DNA of 64,000 bases from Serinibacter salmoneus (GCF_002563925.1 NZ_PDJD01000001.1:1866973-1930972), one strand, 5' to 3'. Counted from the first letter of the stretch, positions 16,169 through 25,410 are shown. Made by a program: numbers and translations. The notes: generated from the sequence alone by a model not told the origin.

Positions 16169-17080
16169 TCACCTCGAGCGCGGCCGCCGCTGGCAGCGCG
16201 GGCACAGGTGCGAGGAACGATTCGCGAAGGACTGCCGCACCACCAGCGTGCCGCACCGCGGGCACGGCCGACCGCCCTGCCCGTACACCGCGAGGCTGCG
16301 GTCGAAGTACCCCGAGGCGCCGTTCACGTTGACGTAGAGCTCATCGAAGGACGTGCCGCCCTGCGCGAGTGCCTCGGTCATCACCTCGGCGGCGCACCCC
16401 AGCACGCGGGTGACGGCGCGGGCGGAGAGTTCATCGCAGGCCCGCTCCGGGTGCACGCGGGCGCGCCAGAGCGCCTCGTCGGCGTAGATGTTCCCGACGC
16501 CGGAGACCACGGTCTGGTCCAACAGCGCCCGCTTGATCGCGGTGCGCTTGGTGCAGATCCGGCGGCTCACGGCCGCCCTGTCGAGCGCCGGGTCCAGCAG
16601 GTCGCGCGCGATGTGCGCGACCGGCGCGGGCACCCCGGCCACGTCGCTGCCCAATCCGCCGGGGGCGCCGTCCGGCGTAGGCACGAGGGGCTCGAGGGTA
16701 AGGTACCCGAAGGTGCGCTGGTCCACGAAGTCCAGGGCGCCGCCGTCGTCGAACTCCAGGCGGGCACGCAGGTGGCGGGCCGCGGCACCGACCTCATCGC
16801 GTACGAGCAGTTGCCCGCTCATGCCGAGGTGGACGAGCAGTGCTGGTGCGCTGGTGCCATCGGCGTCACCAGACCCGGCGAGGGTGAGCCAGAGGTACTT
16901 GCCGCGCCGCACCGCGGCGTCGAACCGGTGACCCTGCAGGGCATCGCCAAGGGCACGCCGACCACCGATGAACCGGCGCGAGGTGCGCTCGGAGAGCACA
17001 GCAGCCCGGGAGATGGTGCGGTTCAGGGCGTGGCGCGCCACGCCGTCGCGCACGGTCTCGACCTCGGGAAGTTCAGGCAT
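16169..17080 (-). CDS. mutM: Formamidopyrimidine-DNA glycosylase
   Basis: Base-excision repair enzyme (Fpg) that removes 8-oxoguanine and formamidopyrimidines and nicks the abasic site. 303 aa from ATG 17080, giving the mature MPELPEVETVRDG N-terminus with catalytic Pro2 and Glu3. The H2TH region includes VSGVGNIYADEALW, and the C-terminal zinc finger CPRC...CPRC contains the NRSSHLC segment typical of the family. The start overlaps the rnc stop by 8 bp. The last 126 bp are duplicated at 13040-13165, and this copy ends PRSR beyond the finger whereas the other ends directly after QRR; this end was likely supplied by the island. Confidence 0.97.
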   Translation of the reverse strand: MPELPEVETVRDGVARHALNRTISRAAVLSERTSRRFIGGRRALGDALQGHRFDAAVRRGKYLWLTLAGSGDADGTSAPALLVHLGMSGQLLVRDEVGAAARHLRARLEFDDGGALDFVDQRTFGYLTLEPLVPTPDGAPGGLGSDVAGVPAPVAHIARDLLDPALDRAAVSRRICTKRTAIKRALLDQTVVSGVGNIYADEALWRARVHPERACDELSARAVTRVLGCAAEVMTEALAQGGTSFDELYVNVNGASGYFDRSLAVYGQGGRPCPRCGTLVVRQSFANRSSHLCPRCQRRPRSR

Positions 17081-17792
17081 CCTCACCGGCGAGCGAGGCG
17101 AACGCCTCTTCCGCGGCGCGCTGCTCCGCGTGCTTCTTGGCGGTGCCGACCCCGTGGCCACGCACCACATCGGCCACGATCACCTGCGCGGTGAACTCCC
17201 GCGCGTGATCGGGGCCGGTGTAGGAGACCTCGTACCAGGGCACGCCGAGGCCGAGCTCGGCGGAGCGCTCCTGCAGGGAGGTCTTCCAGTCCAGGGCGGC
17301 GCCCGCCTTCGCGGCGTTGCGCAGGCTGGCGTCCAGGAGCTGCAGCACGGTCACGCGGGTGCGTTCGAGCCCCACGGAGAGGTAGGACGCGCCGAGCAAC
17401 GCCTCCAGCGTGTCGGACAGGATCGAGTCCTTGTCCGCGCCGCCGGAGTTCGTCTCCCCGCGCCCGAGCAGCACGGCAGCGCCGAGGTTCAACTCGCGGG
17501 CGACCACCGCCAGGGCGCGCTGCGACACACAGGCCGCGCGCATCTTGGCGAGGCTTCCCTCGGGAACCTCGGCGTGCTCGGCGTACAGGTACTCCGTCAC
17601 GATCAGCCCGAGAACGGAATCGCCCAGGAACTCCAGGCGCTCGTTCGTCGGGACTCCCCCCGCCTCGTGGGCGTAGGAGCGGTGCGTCAGGGCGAGCTGC
17701 AGCAACTCGCGATCCACCTCGGGATCGAAGCGTGCAGCGAGCACCTCCAGGTCGGCCTCGCGTGAGGACTCCTGGGACACCGCCTCGGCCAT
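17073..17792 (-). CDS. rnc: Ribonuclease III
   Basis: Double-strand-specific endoribonuclease for rRNA precursor processing. 239 aa from ATG 17792 ([10 protein letters not shown]). RNase III domain with signature NERLEFLGDSVLG (about residues 47-59) and the second metal-site segment DTLEALLGA; C-terminal dsRNA-binding domain ending in the AKKHAEQRAAEEA helix. The start overlaps the rpmF stop by one base (TGATG) and the end overlaps mutM by 8 bp, so rpmF-rnc-mutM are translationally coupled, a common actinobacterial order. Confidence 0.97.
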   Translation of the reverse strand: MAEAVSQESSREADLEVLAARFDPEVDRELLQLALTHRSYAHEAGGVPTNERLEFLGDSVLGLIVTEYLYAEHAEVPEGSLAKMRAACVSQRALAVVARELNLGAAVLLGRGETNSGGADKDSILSDTLEALLGASYLSVGLERTRVTVLQLLDASLRNAAKAGAALDWKTSLQERSAELGLGVPWYEVSYTGPDHAREFTAQVIVADVVRGHGVGTAKKHAEQRAAEEAFASLAGEDA

Positions 17793-17980
17793 CAGGCTTC
17801 GGAGCGGATGGCCTCGGAGTAGGTGCGACCGTCGTACGCACCGCAGGAACGGCATGCCTGGTGCGACAGTCGCGGAGCCTTGCACTGAGGGCAGGAGCTC
17901 AGGGTCGCCGGCGTCGCCTTCCACTGCGAACGGCGCGCACGGGTGTTGCTGCGCGACATCTTGCGCTTGGGAACAGCCAC
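17792..17980 (-). CDS. rpmF: 50S ribosomal protein L32
   Basis: 62-aa protein with the L32 start [17 protein letters not shown] and paired cysteines CPQC...CRSC, the zinc-binding (C+) form. It lies 52 bp after the DUF177 gene and directly before rnc. The DUF177-rpmF pair is widely conserved in bacteria. Confidence 0.97.
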   Translation of the reverse strand: MAVPKRKMSRSNTRARRSQWKATPATLSSCPQCKAPRLSHQACRSCGAYDGRTYSEAIRSEA

Positions 17981-18032
17981 GGGTCTTCCTCTTTCGTCGT
18001 TGTCTAAACCGCAGGTGATTCTACGGCACGTC

Positions 18033-18620
18033 CTACTGGGTCGCCGAACCCCCGCCCGCGGACCCCGGATCGGGCTCCTCGGACTCCTCGGTGTTCAGCG
18101 CATCCACGAGCGCGGCCCATCGGATATCGATGTTGTCGTGCTCGTGCGGGTCGGCGTTGCGGTCCTTCCCGCACTGCGGGCACAGGCCCTGGCAGTCCGG
18201 CCGGCACAGCGGCTGGAACGGCAGTTCGAGCCCGACGGCGTCACGCACCGTCTGCTCGAGGTCGATCTGTTCGCCGATCACCTCGAGGATGTCCTCGGCC
18301 TCCTCGTCCTGCGGGTCCCGTTCCACGGCACCCGGGTAGGCGAAGAGTTCGCTGAACTCCGCGGTGATCTCGTGGGCGACGGGGCCCAGGCATCGCACGC
18401 ACTCTCCGCGCAGGTGGGCCGTGATGGTGCCGCTGGCCAGCACGCCCTCGATGACCGAGTCCAACCGTCCGGTCAGCCGCATGGGTTCACCCGTGGGCAC
18501 GCCGACGACCTCGTTGGTCAGATCGGCGGGTGCCGGGACCTCGAGGTCGATTTCGCGCATCGTGCCGGGACGCCGCGACAGGTCGTGGATCCCGAGAACG
18601 AGCGTGGGACGCGCAGTCAC
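18033..18620 (-). CDS. YceD/DUF177 family protein
   Basis: 195 aa from GTG 18620, supported by AAGGAG 7 nt upstream. DUF177 proteins act in 23S rRNA/L32-linked ribosome biogenesis. The family core CVRCLGP (about residue 75) and the Cys-rich motif [13 protein letters not shown] (about residues 144-156) are clear, followed by an acidic C-terminus. First gene of the DUF177-rpmF-rnc-mutM run; the upstream neighbour is 92 bp away on the same strand. Confidence 0.92.
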   Translation of the reverse strand: MTARPTLVLGIHDLSRRPGTMREIDLEVPAPADLTNEVVGVPTGEPMRLTGRLDSVIEGVLASGTITAHLRGECVRCLGPVAHEITAEFSELFAYPGAVERDPQDEEAEDILEVIGEQIDLEQTVRDAVGLELPFQPLCRPDCQGLCPQCGKDRNADPHEHDNIDIRWAALVDALNTEESEEPDPGSAGGGSATQ

Positions 18621-18712
18621 GCGTGAGCTCCTTCGGATGGGGTGCGGGCCCGAGTGGACCAACGAAGAACTCTACCAGGAGCCTGACCAGCGGGCCACTT
18701 GGAGAGGCTGGG

Positions 18713-19204
18713 CTACTTGGTGCCCAGCCGCCCCGCCAAGCGCGCCCGTCCGGCGCGCACCTGGTTCAGCGCGGCGTCCAGGTCCGACTCCATCTCGGCC
18801 AGCCGCTGGTCGGCGTAGCGGTCGGAGTCGGCGCGCAGGCCCGTGGCCTCCTCCTCCGCGGCGGCCACGATCTCCGCGGCGCGCACCGTGGCGTCGGCCA
18901 CGATGGCGTGCTCGGCCACGAGGTCGGCGGCCTTGGCGTGCGCCTCGGCCACGATCTGCTCACCCTCCGCGGTGGCGCGGGCGTGCACGGCCTCCGCCTC
19001 GGCCACGATCCGGTCGGCTGCGGCCACCTGGTCGGGCACCGCCTCACGGGCGGCGGCCACGAGGTCGAGCAGCTCGGCGCGGTTGATCATCGCGGAGGCA
19101 CTCATCGGCACGGCGCGGGCATGCTGCACCTGACGGGTGATGTCGTCGAGGATCGCGAGCAGCGCCTCGCCTTGATCGGCGCCACTGGGGGCATTCTCAG
19201 CCAC
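18713..19204 (-). CDS. Coiled-coil protein, DivIVA/ATP-synthase-B-like
   Basis: 163 aa from GTG 19204, chosen because AGGAG lies 6-7 nt upstream. After a short N-terminus it is an almost uninterrupted Ala/Glu/Arg-rich helix (about residues 40-150) with repeated AEAEAVHARATAEGEQI-type heptads, like the coiled-coil cell-pole or septum-associated proteins encoded beside coaD in actinobacteria. No enzymatic motif. No transmembrane segment was seen. Confidence 0.7.
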   Translation of the reverse strand: MAENAPSGADQGEALLAILDDITRQVQHARAVPMSASAMINRAELLDLVAAAREAVPDQVAAADRIVAEAEAVHARATAEGEQIVAEAHAKAADLVAEHAIVADATVRAAEIVAAAEEEATGLRADSDRYADQRLAEMESDLDAALNQVRAGRARLAGRLGTK

Positions 19205-19258
19205 GGGTATCTCCTGTCGTCTCGCCACCATTGTGGCCCACATCACCCGACCGGCCGG

Positions 19259-19750
19259 TCATCGGCTGCCCGATCGTTCGGCGAGCCGCTCCCGCACGAG
19301 GGGGGCGACGCCGTCGGGCACCAGGTCCTCGATCTCGCCGCCGTGCCGGGCGACATCGCGCACCATGGAGCTCGCGACGTGGGCGAGGGCGGGATCTCCG
19401 ATCACGAAGACGGTCTCCACGCCCGTCAGGTGCCGGTTCATCAGGGCCATCGGGGACTCGGCGTCGAAGTCCGCTCCCCCGCGCAGACCCTTGACCACGG
19501 CCACGGCGCCGACCTCGCGGCAGAAGTCCACCAGCAGGCCCGGCGCGATCGCCACCCGCACCCCGGGCAGGTCCGCCACGGCCTGCGCGAACAGGTCCCG
19601 GCGCTCGGCGGCCGAGAGCAGCGGCGACTTGGCGGCGTTGACCGCTACGGCCACCACGACCTCGTCGAACAGGCCGGCCGCGCGGCGCACCACATCCACG
19701 TGCCCGAGGGTGACCGGATCGAAGGTGCCGGGAACGACCGCTGTTCTCAC
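19259..19750 (-). CDS. coaD: Phosphopantetheine adenylyltransferase
   Basis: Penultimate step of coenzyme A synthesis: ATP plus 4'-phosphopantetheine to dephospho-CoA. 163 aa, GTG start; nucleotidyltransferase motif PGTFDPVTLGHVDVV at residues 8-22 with the (T/H)xGH signature, and VVKGLRGGADFDAE typical of PPAT. Only 9 bp separate it from rsmD upstream, the conserved rsmD-coaD pair. Confidence 0.97.
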   Translation of the reverse strand: MRTAVVPGTFDPVTLGHVDVVRRAAGLFDEVVVAVAVNAAKSPLLSAAERRDLFAQAVADLPGVRVAIAPGLLVDFCREVGAVAVVKGLRGGADFDAESPMALMNRHLTGVETVFVIGDPALAHVASSMVRDVARHGGEIEDLVPDGVAPLVRERLAERSGSR

Positions 19751-19759
19751 GCCGTCAGC

Positions 19760-20323
19760 CTAACCATCGCCGGCCTCATCATCAGTGTGGTCGAGGTAGT
19801 GCAGGGCTGTCTCCCCGTACTTCTTGGTCTGCGCGGCGACCAGCCCCAGCGGCAGCGTGGGTTCGGGGCTGCGGGAGGAGCGTTCGACCACCACGAGGGC
19901 ATCCGGCGCGAGGTGGGGCACCAGGCGCTCCAGCACCACCGCGAGCGCCGGTTCGGCCAGGTCGTAGGGCGGGTCGAGGAACACCAGGTCCGCACGCGCA
20001 TCACTCGGTTCGGTGAGGTAGGTCTCGACCTTCTGGTGGCGCACGGTGGCGGGCAGGCCGAGCGCGGCGACGTTCTCGCGGCACACCCGAGCGGCCCGGT
20101 GATCCGCCTCCACGAGCACGGCGGCCTGGGCCCCGCGGCTCAATGCCTCGAGCCCGAGCGCGCCGGAGCCCGCGTACAGGTCGAGCACCTGGGCGCCCTC
20201 GATCACGCCCCAGGCGGCGAGGCGGCCGAACAGGGCCTCGCGGACCCGGTCGGAGGTGGGGCGGGTGCCGCGCGGTGGCACCGCGATGGTGCGCCCGCCG
20301 GCGCTTCCTGCGACGATCCTCAC
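19760..20323 (-). CDS. rsmD: 16S rRNA (guanine966-N2)-methyltransferase
   Basis: 187 aa, GTG start in a GTGA overlap with the upstream membrane-protein gene. RsmD family start MRIVAGSAGGR, TRPTSDRVREALFG motif, SAM-binding VLDLYAGSGALGLEAL and catalytic LDPPYD. Methylates G966 of 16S rRNA during 30S assembly. Confidence 0.96.
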   Translation of the reverse strand: MRIVAGSAGGRTIAVPPRGTRPTSDRVREALFGRLAAWGVIEGAQVLDLYAGSGALGLEALSRGAQAAVLVEADHRAARVCRENVAALGLPATVRHQKVETYLTEPSDARADLVFLDPPYDLAEPALAVVLERLVPHLAPDALVVVERSSRSPEPTLPLGLVAAQTKKYGETALHYLDHTDDEAGDG

Positions 20324-21855
20324 TTCTTCAGGCTACCCACGTGCGCCGCGACCGCCACGAGGATCCCGGAGACGATCAGCTGGGCGAGCAGCAACACGGG
20401 CTGCGGGCCGACGGCGAAGGCCACCAGGGCGGGCAGGGTCGCCACGAGGTTGAGCACCGGTCCCAGGGTGAGGGAGGTGATCACCCCGGGCGGGTAGGCG
20501 ATGCCGCCGGGGGCGACGACGAGTTGGCCGCCCCAGTCCGGCGGCTTGCGGTAGGCGGCCTTGACCGCGGCGGCCGCCAACCCGATCGCCAGCAGCACGG
20601 CCATCGGCAGCCACACGATCAGCGTCACGCCCAGTCCGGTGGTCGCGGCGCCGATCACGGCGCCGGAGCCGAGGGAGTCGCGCAGCACGATCGTGACCAG
20701 GACCCACACCAGCAGCACCGCGCTGGGGAGCACGAGCCGAGCGGCCCGGGTGGCACGCGCGGACATCCCCAGCGCGCGGTCCAGCGCCGGGGCGTCCTCG
20801 GCGGCGCGGGCCCCCACCCCCACGGCGGTGGCGGCGAGGTAGGCACCCACCACGAGGCCGCCGAGCACCAGGGGCAGGGAGCCGCCGGCCACCTCCATCG
20901 CGAACGGGATGCCGAGGCTGGTGGCGAGCATCGCGAGCTGGCGGGGTGAGCGGGTCAGGAGCAGCCAGTCGGCGGCGACCATCGCGGTGACCGGGCCGCG
21001 CACGCCGCCCAACCGCGCCAGCCGGCGGCGGGAGTCGCGGCCGGTGTCGGTCAGCACGCGGCCGAGTTCGCGCAGGTCGAGGGAGACGATGGCGAAGCTC
21101 GCGCGCCCCGTGCGGGCGCCGCGCTCGCGCAGGTCGATCCCGGAGATCCCGCCGAGCCGGGCGGCCGCGGCAACCGCGAGCACGACGCCGAGAATCACCA
21201 ATGCCGCTGCCGTGGCCACCGCCGGGGTGGCCGGCGGGATCGTCCCGGTCTCGGTGAGCGCGATCCAGGCGATGACCGCGAACGCGGTGAGCAGGTCACC
21301 CACCAGCGCCAGGCGCCTGCCCCGGATGGCGTGATTGCCGGGAAGCACCTGGGAGAGTGCCGCGGCGGCCGCGAGCGCCACGCCCGCCCCCGCGCCGCCG
21401 AGTGCCGCCACACCGACCGTGCCGAGTGGGGCACCCACCAGCGCGGCGACGGCGGCGCCGATCACGGCCCCGATCACCCCGGTCGCGGCGAGCCACCCCG
21501 CCAGCACGGGGCGCAGCAGGCCGGGCCGGTCCGCGGGGGTGGTGAGCCACCACAGCGCCCCGGGGGCGCCCACGCCCACGGGGCCGAGTCTCGCCAGGAG
21601 GCCGAGCAGCAGACCCAGCGCGGCGAGGGAGCCGACCCACCACAGCCACGCGACGCCGGCGCTCGCCTCGGGGGTGGTGGTGTCCAGTTCGGCACCGAGC
21701 ACCCCGGCGCCGCTGACCGCCATGGCCACGGCCACCACCGCCGTCAGCAGGTAGGTGTAGGCGTCGCCGACGAGCGAGCCCAGGCCGGCGCCACCGTGAC
21801 CGCGGCGCGCCTTGGCGGTGAGGGCGCGCAGGGCGGCGCCGCTCATCGGTTCCAT
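20320..21855 (-). CDS. DUF6297-like polytopic membrane protein (ABC partner)
   Basis: 511 aa with at least ten hydrophobic segments of Ala/Val/Leu/Gly character and few charged loops. It follows the ABC ATPase gene with no gap (TAG then ATG) and overlaps rsmD by 4 bp. The position between an ABC ATPase plus recG and rsmD matches actinobacterial DUF6297 proteins; family assignment is from memory of context. It is likely the membrane component of an ABC exporter with the ATPase at 21856-22551. Substrate unknown. Confidence 0.65.
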   Translation of the reverse strand: MEPMSGAALRALTAKARRGHGGAGLGSLVGDAYTYLLTAVVAVAMAVSGAGVLGAELDTTTPEASAGVAWLWWVGSLAALGLLLGLLARLGPVGVGAPGALWWLTTPADRPGLLRPVLAGWLAATGVIGAVIGAAVAALVGAPLGTVGVAALGGAGAGVALAAAAALSQVLPGNHAIRGRRLALVGDLLTAFAVIAWIALTETGTIPPATPAVATAAALVILGVVLAVAAAARLGGISGIDLRERGARTGRASFAIVSLDLRELGRVLTDTGRDSRRRLARLGGVRGPVTAMVAADWLLLTRSPRQLAMLATSLGIPFAMEVAGGSLPLVLGGLVVGAYLAATAVGVGARAAEDAPALDRALGMSARATRAARLVLPSAVLLVWVLVTIVLRDSLGSGAVIGAATTGLGVTLIVWLPMAVLLAIGLAAAAVKAAYRKPPDWGGQLVVAPGGIAYPPGVITSLTLGPVLNLVATLPALVAFAVGPQPVLLLAQLIVSGILVAVAAHVGSLKK

Positions 21856-22551
21856 CTACAGGTCCTCGATCGCGCGGACGGCCTGCGCGGGGGTGGTGCG
21901 CTCCACCGAGTCCGGCTTGATGACCAGGGCGTGGCTGGCGACCTCCCCCACCAGCTTGGGGTCGTGGGTGGCCATGACGATCGCGACGCCGTCGTTCCGC
22001 TCGTCGTTGAGCCGCTGCGCGAGGCGGTCGCGCATGCCGGCATCCAGCCGCTGCTCGGGTTCGTCCAGGAGCAGCACCTTGCGTGGCCGCACGAACGCGG
22101 CGGCCAGCAGCATGCGGCGCCGCTGCCCGGAGGACAGCGCGGTGGGCATGGCGCGTTCCCGGTCGGTGAGGCCGAACTCCGCGACGAGGTCGGTCACCAG
22201 GTCGCTCGCCTGCATCACGCCGTGCCCGCGGGCGAGCAGGAGCAGGTGCTCGCGCACCGTGAGGGAGGGGAAGGAGGCGTCCTCGTCCATCACGGTGCTG
22301 ACGGCAGCGCGGAAGGTGGCCTCGCGTTCGTCGACCTCGGTGCCGAGCACATCCACCCGGCCGGCCAGGGGCGCGAGCACCCCGGCGACGGCGCGCAGCA
22401 GCGTGGACTTCCCGGTGCCGTTGGCGCCCACGACGGCCAGGGCGCGGCCGGCGGGGAGCTGGAAGGAAATGGGCGGGCAGACCGCGGAGTCGGTGGACTC
22501 CCCGTACCCGACGAGCAGGTCGGTCGCCTTCACGGCGGGGGTGGCAGACAC
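21856..22551 (-). CDS. ABC transporter ATP-binding protein
   Basis: 231 aa, GTG start. Walker A GANGTGKSTLL (about residues 41-51), Q-loop region, signature LSSGQRRRM (a variant of LSGGQ), Walker B KVLLLDEPEQRLD and switch ATHD. Single NBD without a membrane domain; partner is the adjacent polytopic protein. It follows recG by 27 bp on the same strand, so recG-ABC-membrane protein-rsmD-coaD form one transcription unit. Confidence 0.9.
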   Translation of the reverse strand: MSATPAVKATDLLVGYGESTDSAVCPPISFQLPAGRALAVVGANGTGKSTLLRAVAGVLAPLAGRVDVLGTEVDEREATFRAAVSTVMDEDASFPSLTVREHLLLLARGHGVMQASDLVTDLVAEFGLTDRERAMPTALSSGQRRRMLLAAAFVRPRKVLLLDEPEQRLDAGMRDRLAQRLNDERNDGVAIVMATHDPKLVGEVASHALVIKPDSVERTTPAQAVRAIEDL

Positions 22552-22578
22552 GGCGTCGAGCCTACGCCGCGCGCCTTC

Positions 22579-24849
22579 CTAGCTCCGCTCGAGGTACTCC
22601 TGCGCCTCGGCGTCCAGGGCACGCTCGATCGCGGCGGCCAGTTCGGCATGGTCGGTGAGGGTGGGGTCCTGCGCGATCACGGCGCGGGCGTCGGCGCGGG
22701 CCTGGTCGATGATCTCGGCGTGGCTCACCACGCGCAGCAGCCGCAGGGAGTTGGTGCGCCCGGACTGGTTGGCGCCGAGCACGTCGCCCTCGCGGCGCTG
22801 TTTGAGGTCCTCATCGGCGAGCACGAAACCATCGCGGGTGCCGGCGAACACGGTCAACCGGGCCCACGCGGGGGTCACGGCGCCCTCCGGGGTCTCGGGC
22901 GGCACGGCGGTGTGCGCGAGACACACCCCCGGCAGGCTGCCGCGCCCGATCCGGCCGCGGAGCTGGTGCAGCTGCGAGAGGCCGAAGCGGTCGGCGTCCA
23001 GGATCGCCATCACGCTCGCCTGGGGCACGTCCACGCCCACCTCGATGACCGTGGTGGCCACGAGCACGGGTACCTCCCCGGAGGCGAAGGCGGCCATGGC
23101 GGCGTCCTTCTCCTCGGCGCTCATCCGCCCGTGGAGCATCCCGATCGGGATGCCCGCGAGGGCGGGCTCCTCGCGCAGTTGCTCCACGACGTCCTCCACC
23201 GCGGAGAGCTCTCGGGGTGCGGACGTGGTGGAGCCACCGGCGCCCTCGATGCCCCTGGCGCCCCCACCGGCGCCCTCGGGGTCGGGCGGCAGCAGCTCCT
23301 CCCCCGCCTCGCCCGTGGTGGAGGTGATCCGCGGGCACACCACATAGGCCCGCCGGCCCTGCGCGACCTCCTCCGCGATGCGGGTCCACATCCGCTGCAC
23401 CCAGGCGAGGTTGCCCGCCTGGACGAGGTGCGTGGTGATCTCGGCGCGTCCCGCCGGCACCTCGCGCAGGGTGGAGACCTCCAGGTCGCCGAAGATCGTC
23501 ATGGCCACGGTGCGCGGGATCGGGGTGGCGGTCATCACGAGCAGGTGGGGACTGGTGCGGCCCTTGGCACGCAGGGCGTCGCGCTGTTCCACCCCGAAGC
23601 GGTGCTGCTCGTCCACGACCACGAGTCCCAGGTCGGCGAACTGCACGTGCTCCTGGATGAGGGCGTGCGTCCCGACCACGATGCCAGCGCTGCCTGAGGC
23701 GGCCTCGGCGAGCGCGGCGCGACGTTGCGCGGTGGACATGGAGCCGGTGAGCAGCACCACCCGGGTGGCCTCGTCGCCCGACCCCAGCATGCCGCCCTCG
23801 GCGAGCGGCCCGAGGAGGGCGCGCAGGGAGCGTTCGTGCTGGGCGGCCAGTACCTCTGTGGGCGCCAGCAGCGCGGCCTGCCCTCCGCCGTCGACCACCT
23901 GCAGCATGGCGCGCAGCGCCACCACGGTCTTCCCGGAGCCCACCTCGCCCTGCAGCAGCCGCTGCATCGGGACCCCGCCCGCGAGTTCCTCCGCGAGGGT
24001 GTCGCCGACGGCGCGCTGCCCCTCGGTCAGGGCAAAGGGCAGGCGGGCGTCGAACGCCTCGAGGAGCCCACCGGGTCGGCGGGGAAACGGGGTGCTGGGC
24101 TCCGCGGCGGCCTCGGCGCGGCGCTTGGCCATGGCGGCCTGCAGCACGAACGCCTCCTCGTAGCGCAGTGCGTCCTGCGCGGCCAGGTACTCCCCCATCG
24201 ACTCGGGGCGGTGCATGCCGCGGATGGCGTGGGCGTGGTCCATCTGGCGGTGCTCGCGACGCACGGCCGGCGGCACGGGGTCGGGGAGGTCAGCGTCGTC
24301 CAGGGCGTCGAGTTCGCTCTTGATGAGCGTGGCGATGGACTTGGAGTCCACCCCGGCGGTCTGGGGGTAGGTCAGCCGGGGGTGCTTGGCGCGCTCGGCG
24401 AGCTCCTCCTCGCTGAAGTCGGAGTCGACCTCCTCGATGGTGGGGTGCACCACCTGCGGGCGGCCGGAGCGGTACTTGATCTTGCCCTCCACCACCACCC
24501 GACGACCCGGCACGAGCCGCTGCTCGAGGTAGGTCACCCGGCCGCGGTGGGGGGCGAAGTAGATCGCCGGGAGGGTGCTGACGCCGTCGGTCACGGTGAC
24601 CTCGACCAGGAACCCGCGGCGGTTGCGCATCGGCCGCGCCGTGAGGGAGGCGATGTCCACGGCCATCATCACCTCCTGCCCCTCCGGGAGGCGGGCGATC
24701 TCGGCCAGGTCGGTGGGGCGGCCTGGGTCGAAGGCGCGGCGCGGGTAGTGCGTCAGCAGGTCCCGCACGGTGGTGATTCCGAGCTTCTCGAACTTCTTGG
24801 CCTTGCGCGCGTCGTACTTCAGGCGCAGTTGCCGGTCGAGGTCGCTCAC
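22579..24849 (-). CDS. recG: ATP-dependent DNA helicase RecG
   Basis: 756-aa branch-migrating helicase that rescues stalled forks and Holliday junctions. The N-terminal wedge/OB domain (about residues 1-200) precedes the SF2 helicase core with motif I GEVGSGKTVVAL, motif II VVDEQHRFG (RecG-specific DEQH), TATPIPRT (motif III) and the C-terminal RGRIGRG (motif VI) and TRAD-type tail (LTVFAGTRDGF). A Gly/Ala/Pro-rich insert near residues 525-545 is a low-complexity loop. Start GTG 24849. Confidence 0.97.
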   Translation of the reverse strand: MSDLDRQLRLKYDARKAKKFEKLGITTVRDLLTHYPRRAFDPGRPTDLAEIARLPEGQEVMMAVDIASLTARPMRNRRGFLVEVTVTDGVSTLPAIYFAPHRGRVTYLEQRLVPGRRVVVEGKIKYRSGRPQVVHPTIEEVDSDFSEEELAERAKHPRLTYPQTAGVDSKSIATLIKSELDALDDADLPDPVPPAVRREHRQMDHAHAIRGMHRPESMGEYLAAQDALRYEEAFVLQAAMAKRRAEAAAEPSTPFPRRPGGLLEAFDARLPFALTEGQRAVGDTLAEELAGGVPMQRLLQGEVGSGKTVVALRAMLQVVDGGGQAALLAPTEVLAAQHERSLRALLGPLAEGGMLGSGDEATRVVLLTGSMSTAQRRAALAEAASGSAGIVVGTHALIQEHVQFADLGLVVVDEQHRFGVEQRDALRAKGRTSPHLLVMTATPIPRTVAMTIFGDLEVSTLREVPAGRAEITTHLVQAGNLAWVQRMWTRIAEEVAQGRRAYVVCPRITSTTGEAGEELLPPDPEGAGGGARGIEGAGGSTTSAPRELSAVEDVVEQLREEPALAGIPIGMLHGRMSAEEKDAAMAAFASGEVPVLVATTVIEVGVDVPQASVMAILDADRFGLSQLHQLRGRIGRGSLPGVCLAHTAVPPETPEGAVTPAWARLTVFAGTRDGFVLADEDLKQRREGDVLGANQSGRTNSLRLLRVVSHAEIIDQARADARAVIAQDPTLTDHAELAAAIERALDAEAQEYLERS

Positions 24850-25163
24850 GGGGGCAGCCTATGCGGCGGGTGCGACATCGCGCGCGGACGCCGTGCGGGT
24901 GTGGACCGCGTGCGGGTGTGGACCACGTGCTTGGGTAGACGCGTACGCGGTTCGCTAGGCTGCCGGGCATTGCCGCCGGAGCCGACGCCGCAACAATCGC
25001 CCACGCGATCACCAGGCGCGGCAGCCGATTGGGCGCACTCCCCCGTGTGGGGTACGCTATTGCGGTTGCGTTGCGACGAGTGACCGTGGTGCCCCGCGCC
25101 CGATCGCCGACAACGCGCCGGACCATTCGCCGCCTCGAGCGGCTCACGATGAGGAGAACGACC
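24850..25163. other. Divergent region between recG and rpmB
   Basis: 314 bp containing both promoters. A short tandem repeat CGTGCGGGTGTGGACC occurs twice at about 24890-24925. A plausible rpmB promoter lies at 25029-25058 (listed separately). No additional gene seen. Confidence 0.55.
25029..25058 (+). promoter_or_regulatory. Candidate rpmB promoter
   Basis: TTGGGC (25029-25034), 18-bp spacer, TACGCT (25053-25058), ~100 bp upstream of the rpmB start. Matches the housekeeping sigma consensus moderately. Confidence 0.45.
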
Positions 25164-25355
25164 GTGGCTTCGACCTGCGACGTGTGCGCCAAGCACCCGA
25201 GCTTCGGCAAGAGCGTCTCGCACTCGCACGTGCGGACCTCGCGCCGTTGGAACCCCAACATCCAGAAGGTGCGCACCGTGATCAACGGCACGCCCAAGCG
25301 GATGAACGTCTGCACCTCCTGCCTCAAGGCGGGCAAGGTGACGCGCGCTCTGTGA
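25164..25355 (+). CDS. rpmB: 50S ribosomal protein L28
   Basis: 63 aa from GTG 25164 (GAGGAG 8 nt upstream; an in-frame upstream extension is not L28-like). Family sequence ASTCDVCAKHPSFGKSVSHS, with CDVC and CTSC pairs forming the zinc-binding variant. Followed by a strong terminator. This zinc-containing L28 paralogue type is often single-gene transcribed. Confidence 0.96.
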   Translation: MASTCDVCAKHPSFGKSVSHSHVRTSRRWNPNIQKVRTVINGTPKRMNVCTSCLKAGKVTRAL

Positions 25356-25372
25356 GCCGCTCCTGACGCAGT

Positions 25373-25410
25373 ACGACGGCCGCTCTCCCTGATGGGAGGG
25401 CGGCCGTCGT
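25373..25410 (+). terminator. Terminator after rpmB
   Basis: Arms ACGACGGCCGC (25373-25383) and GCGGCCGTCGT (25400-25410) form a perfect 11-bp stem, followed by CGTTC; the loop itself contains CTCCC/GGGAG pairing. Confidence 0.8.
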
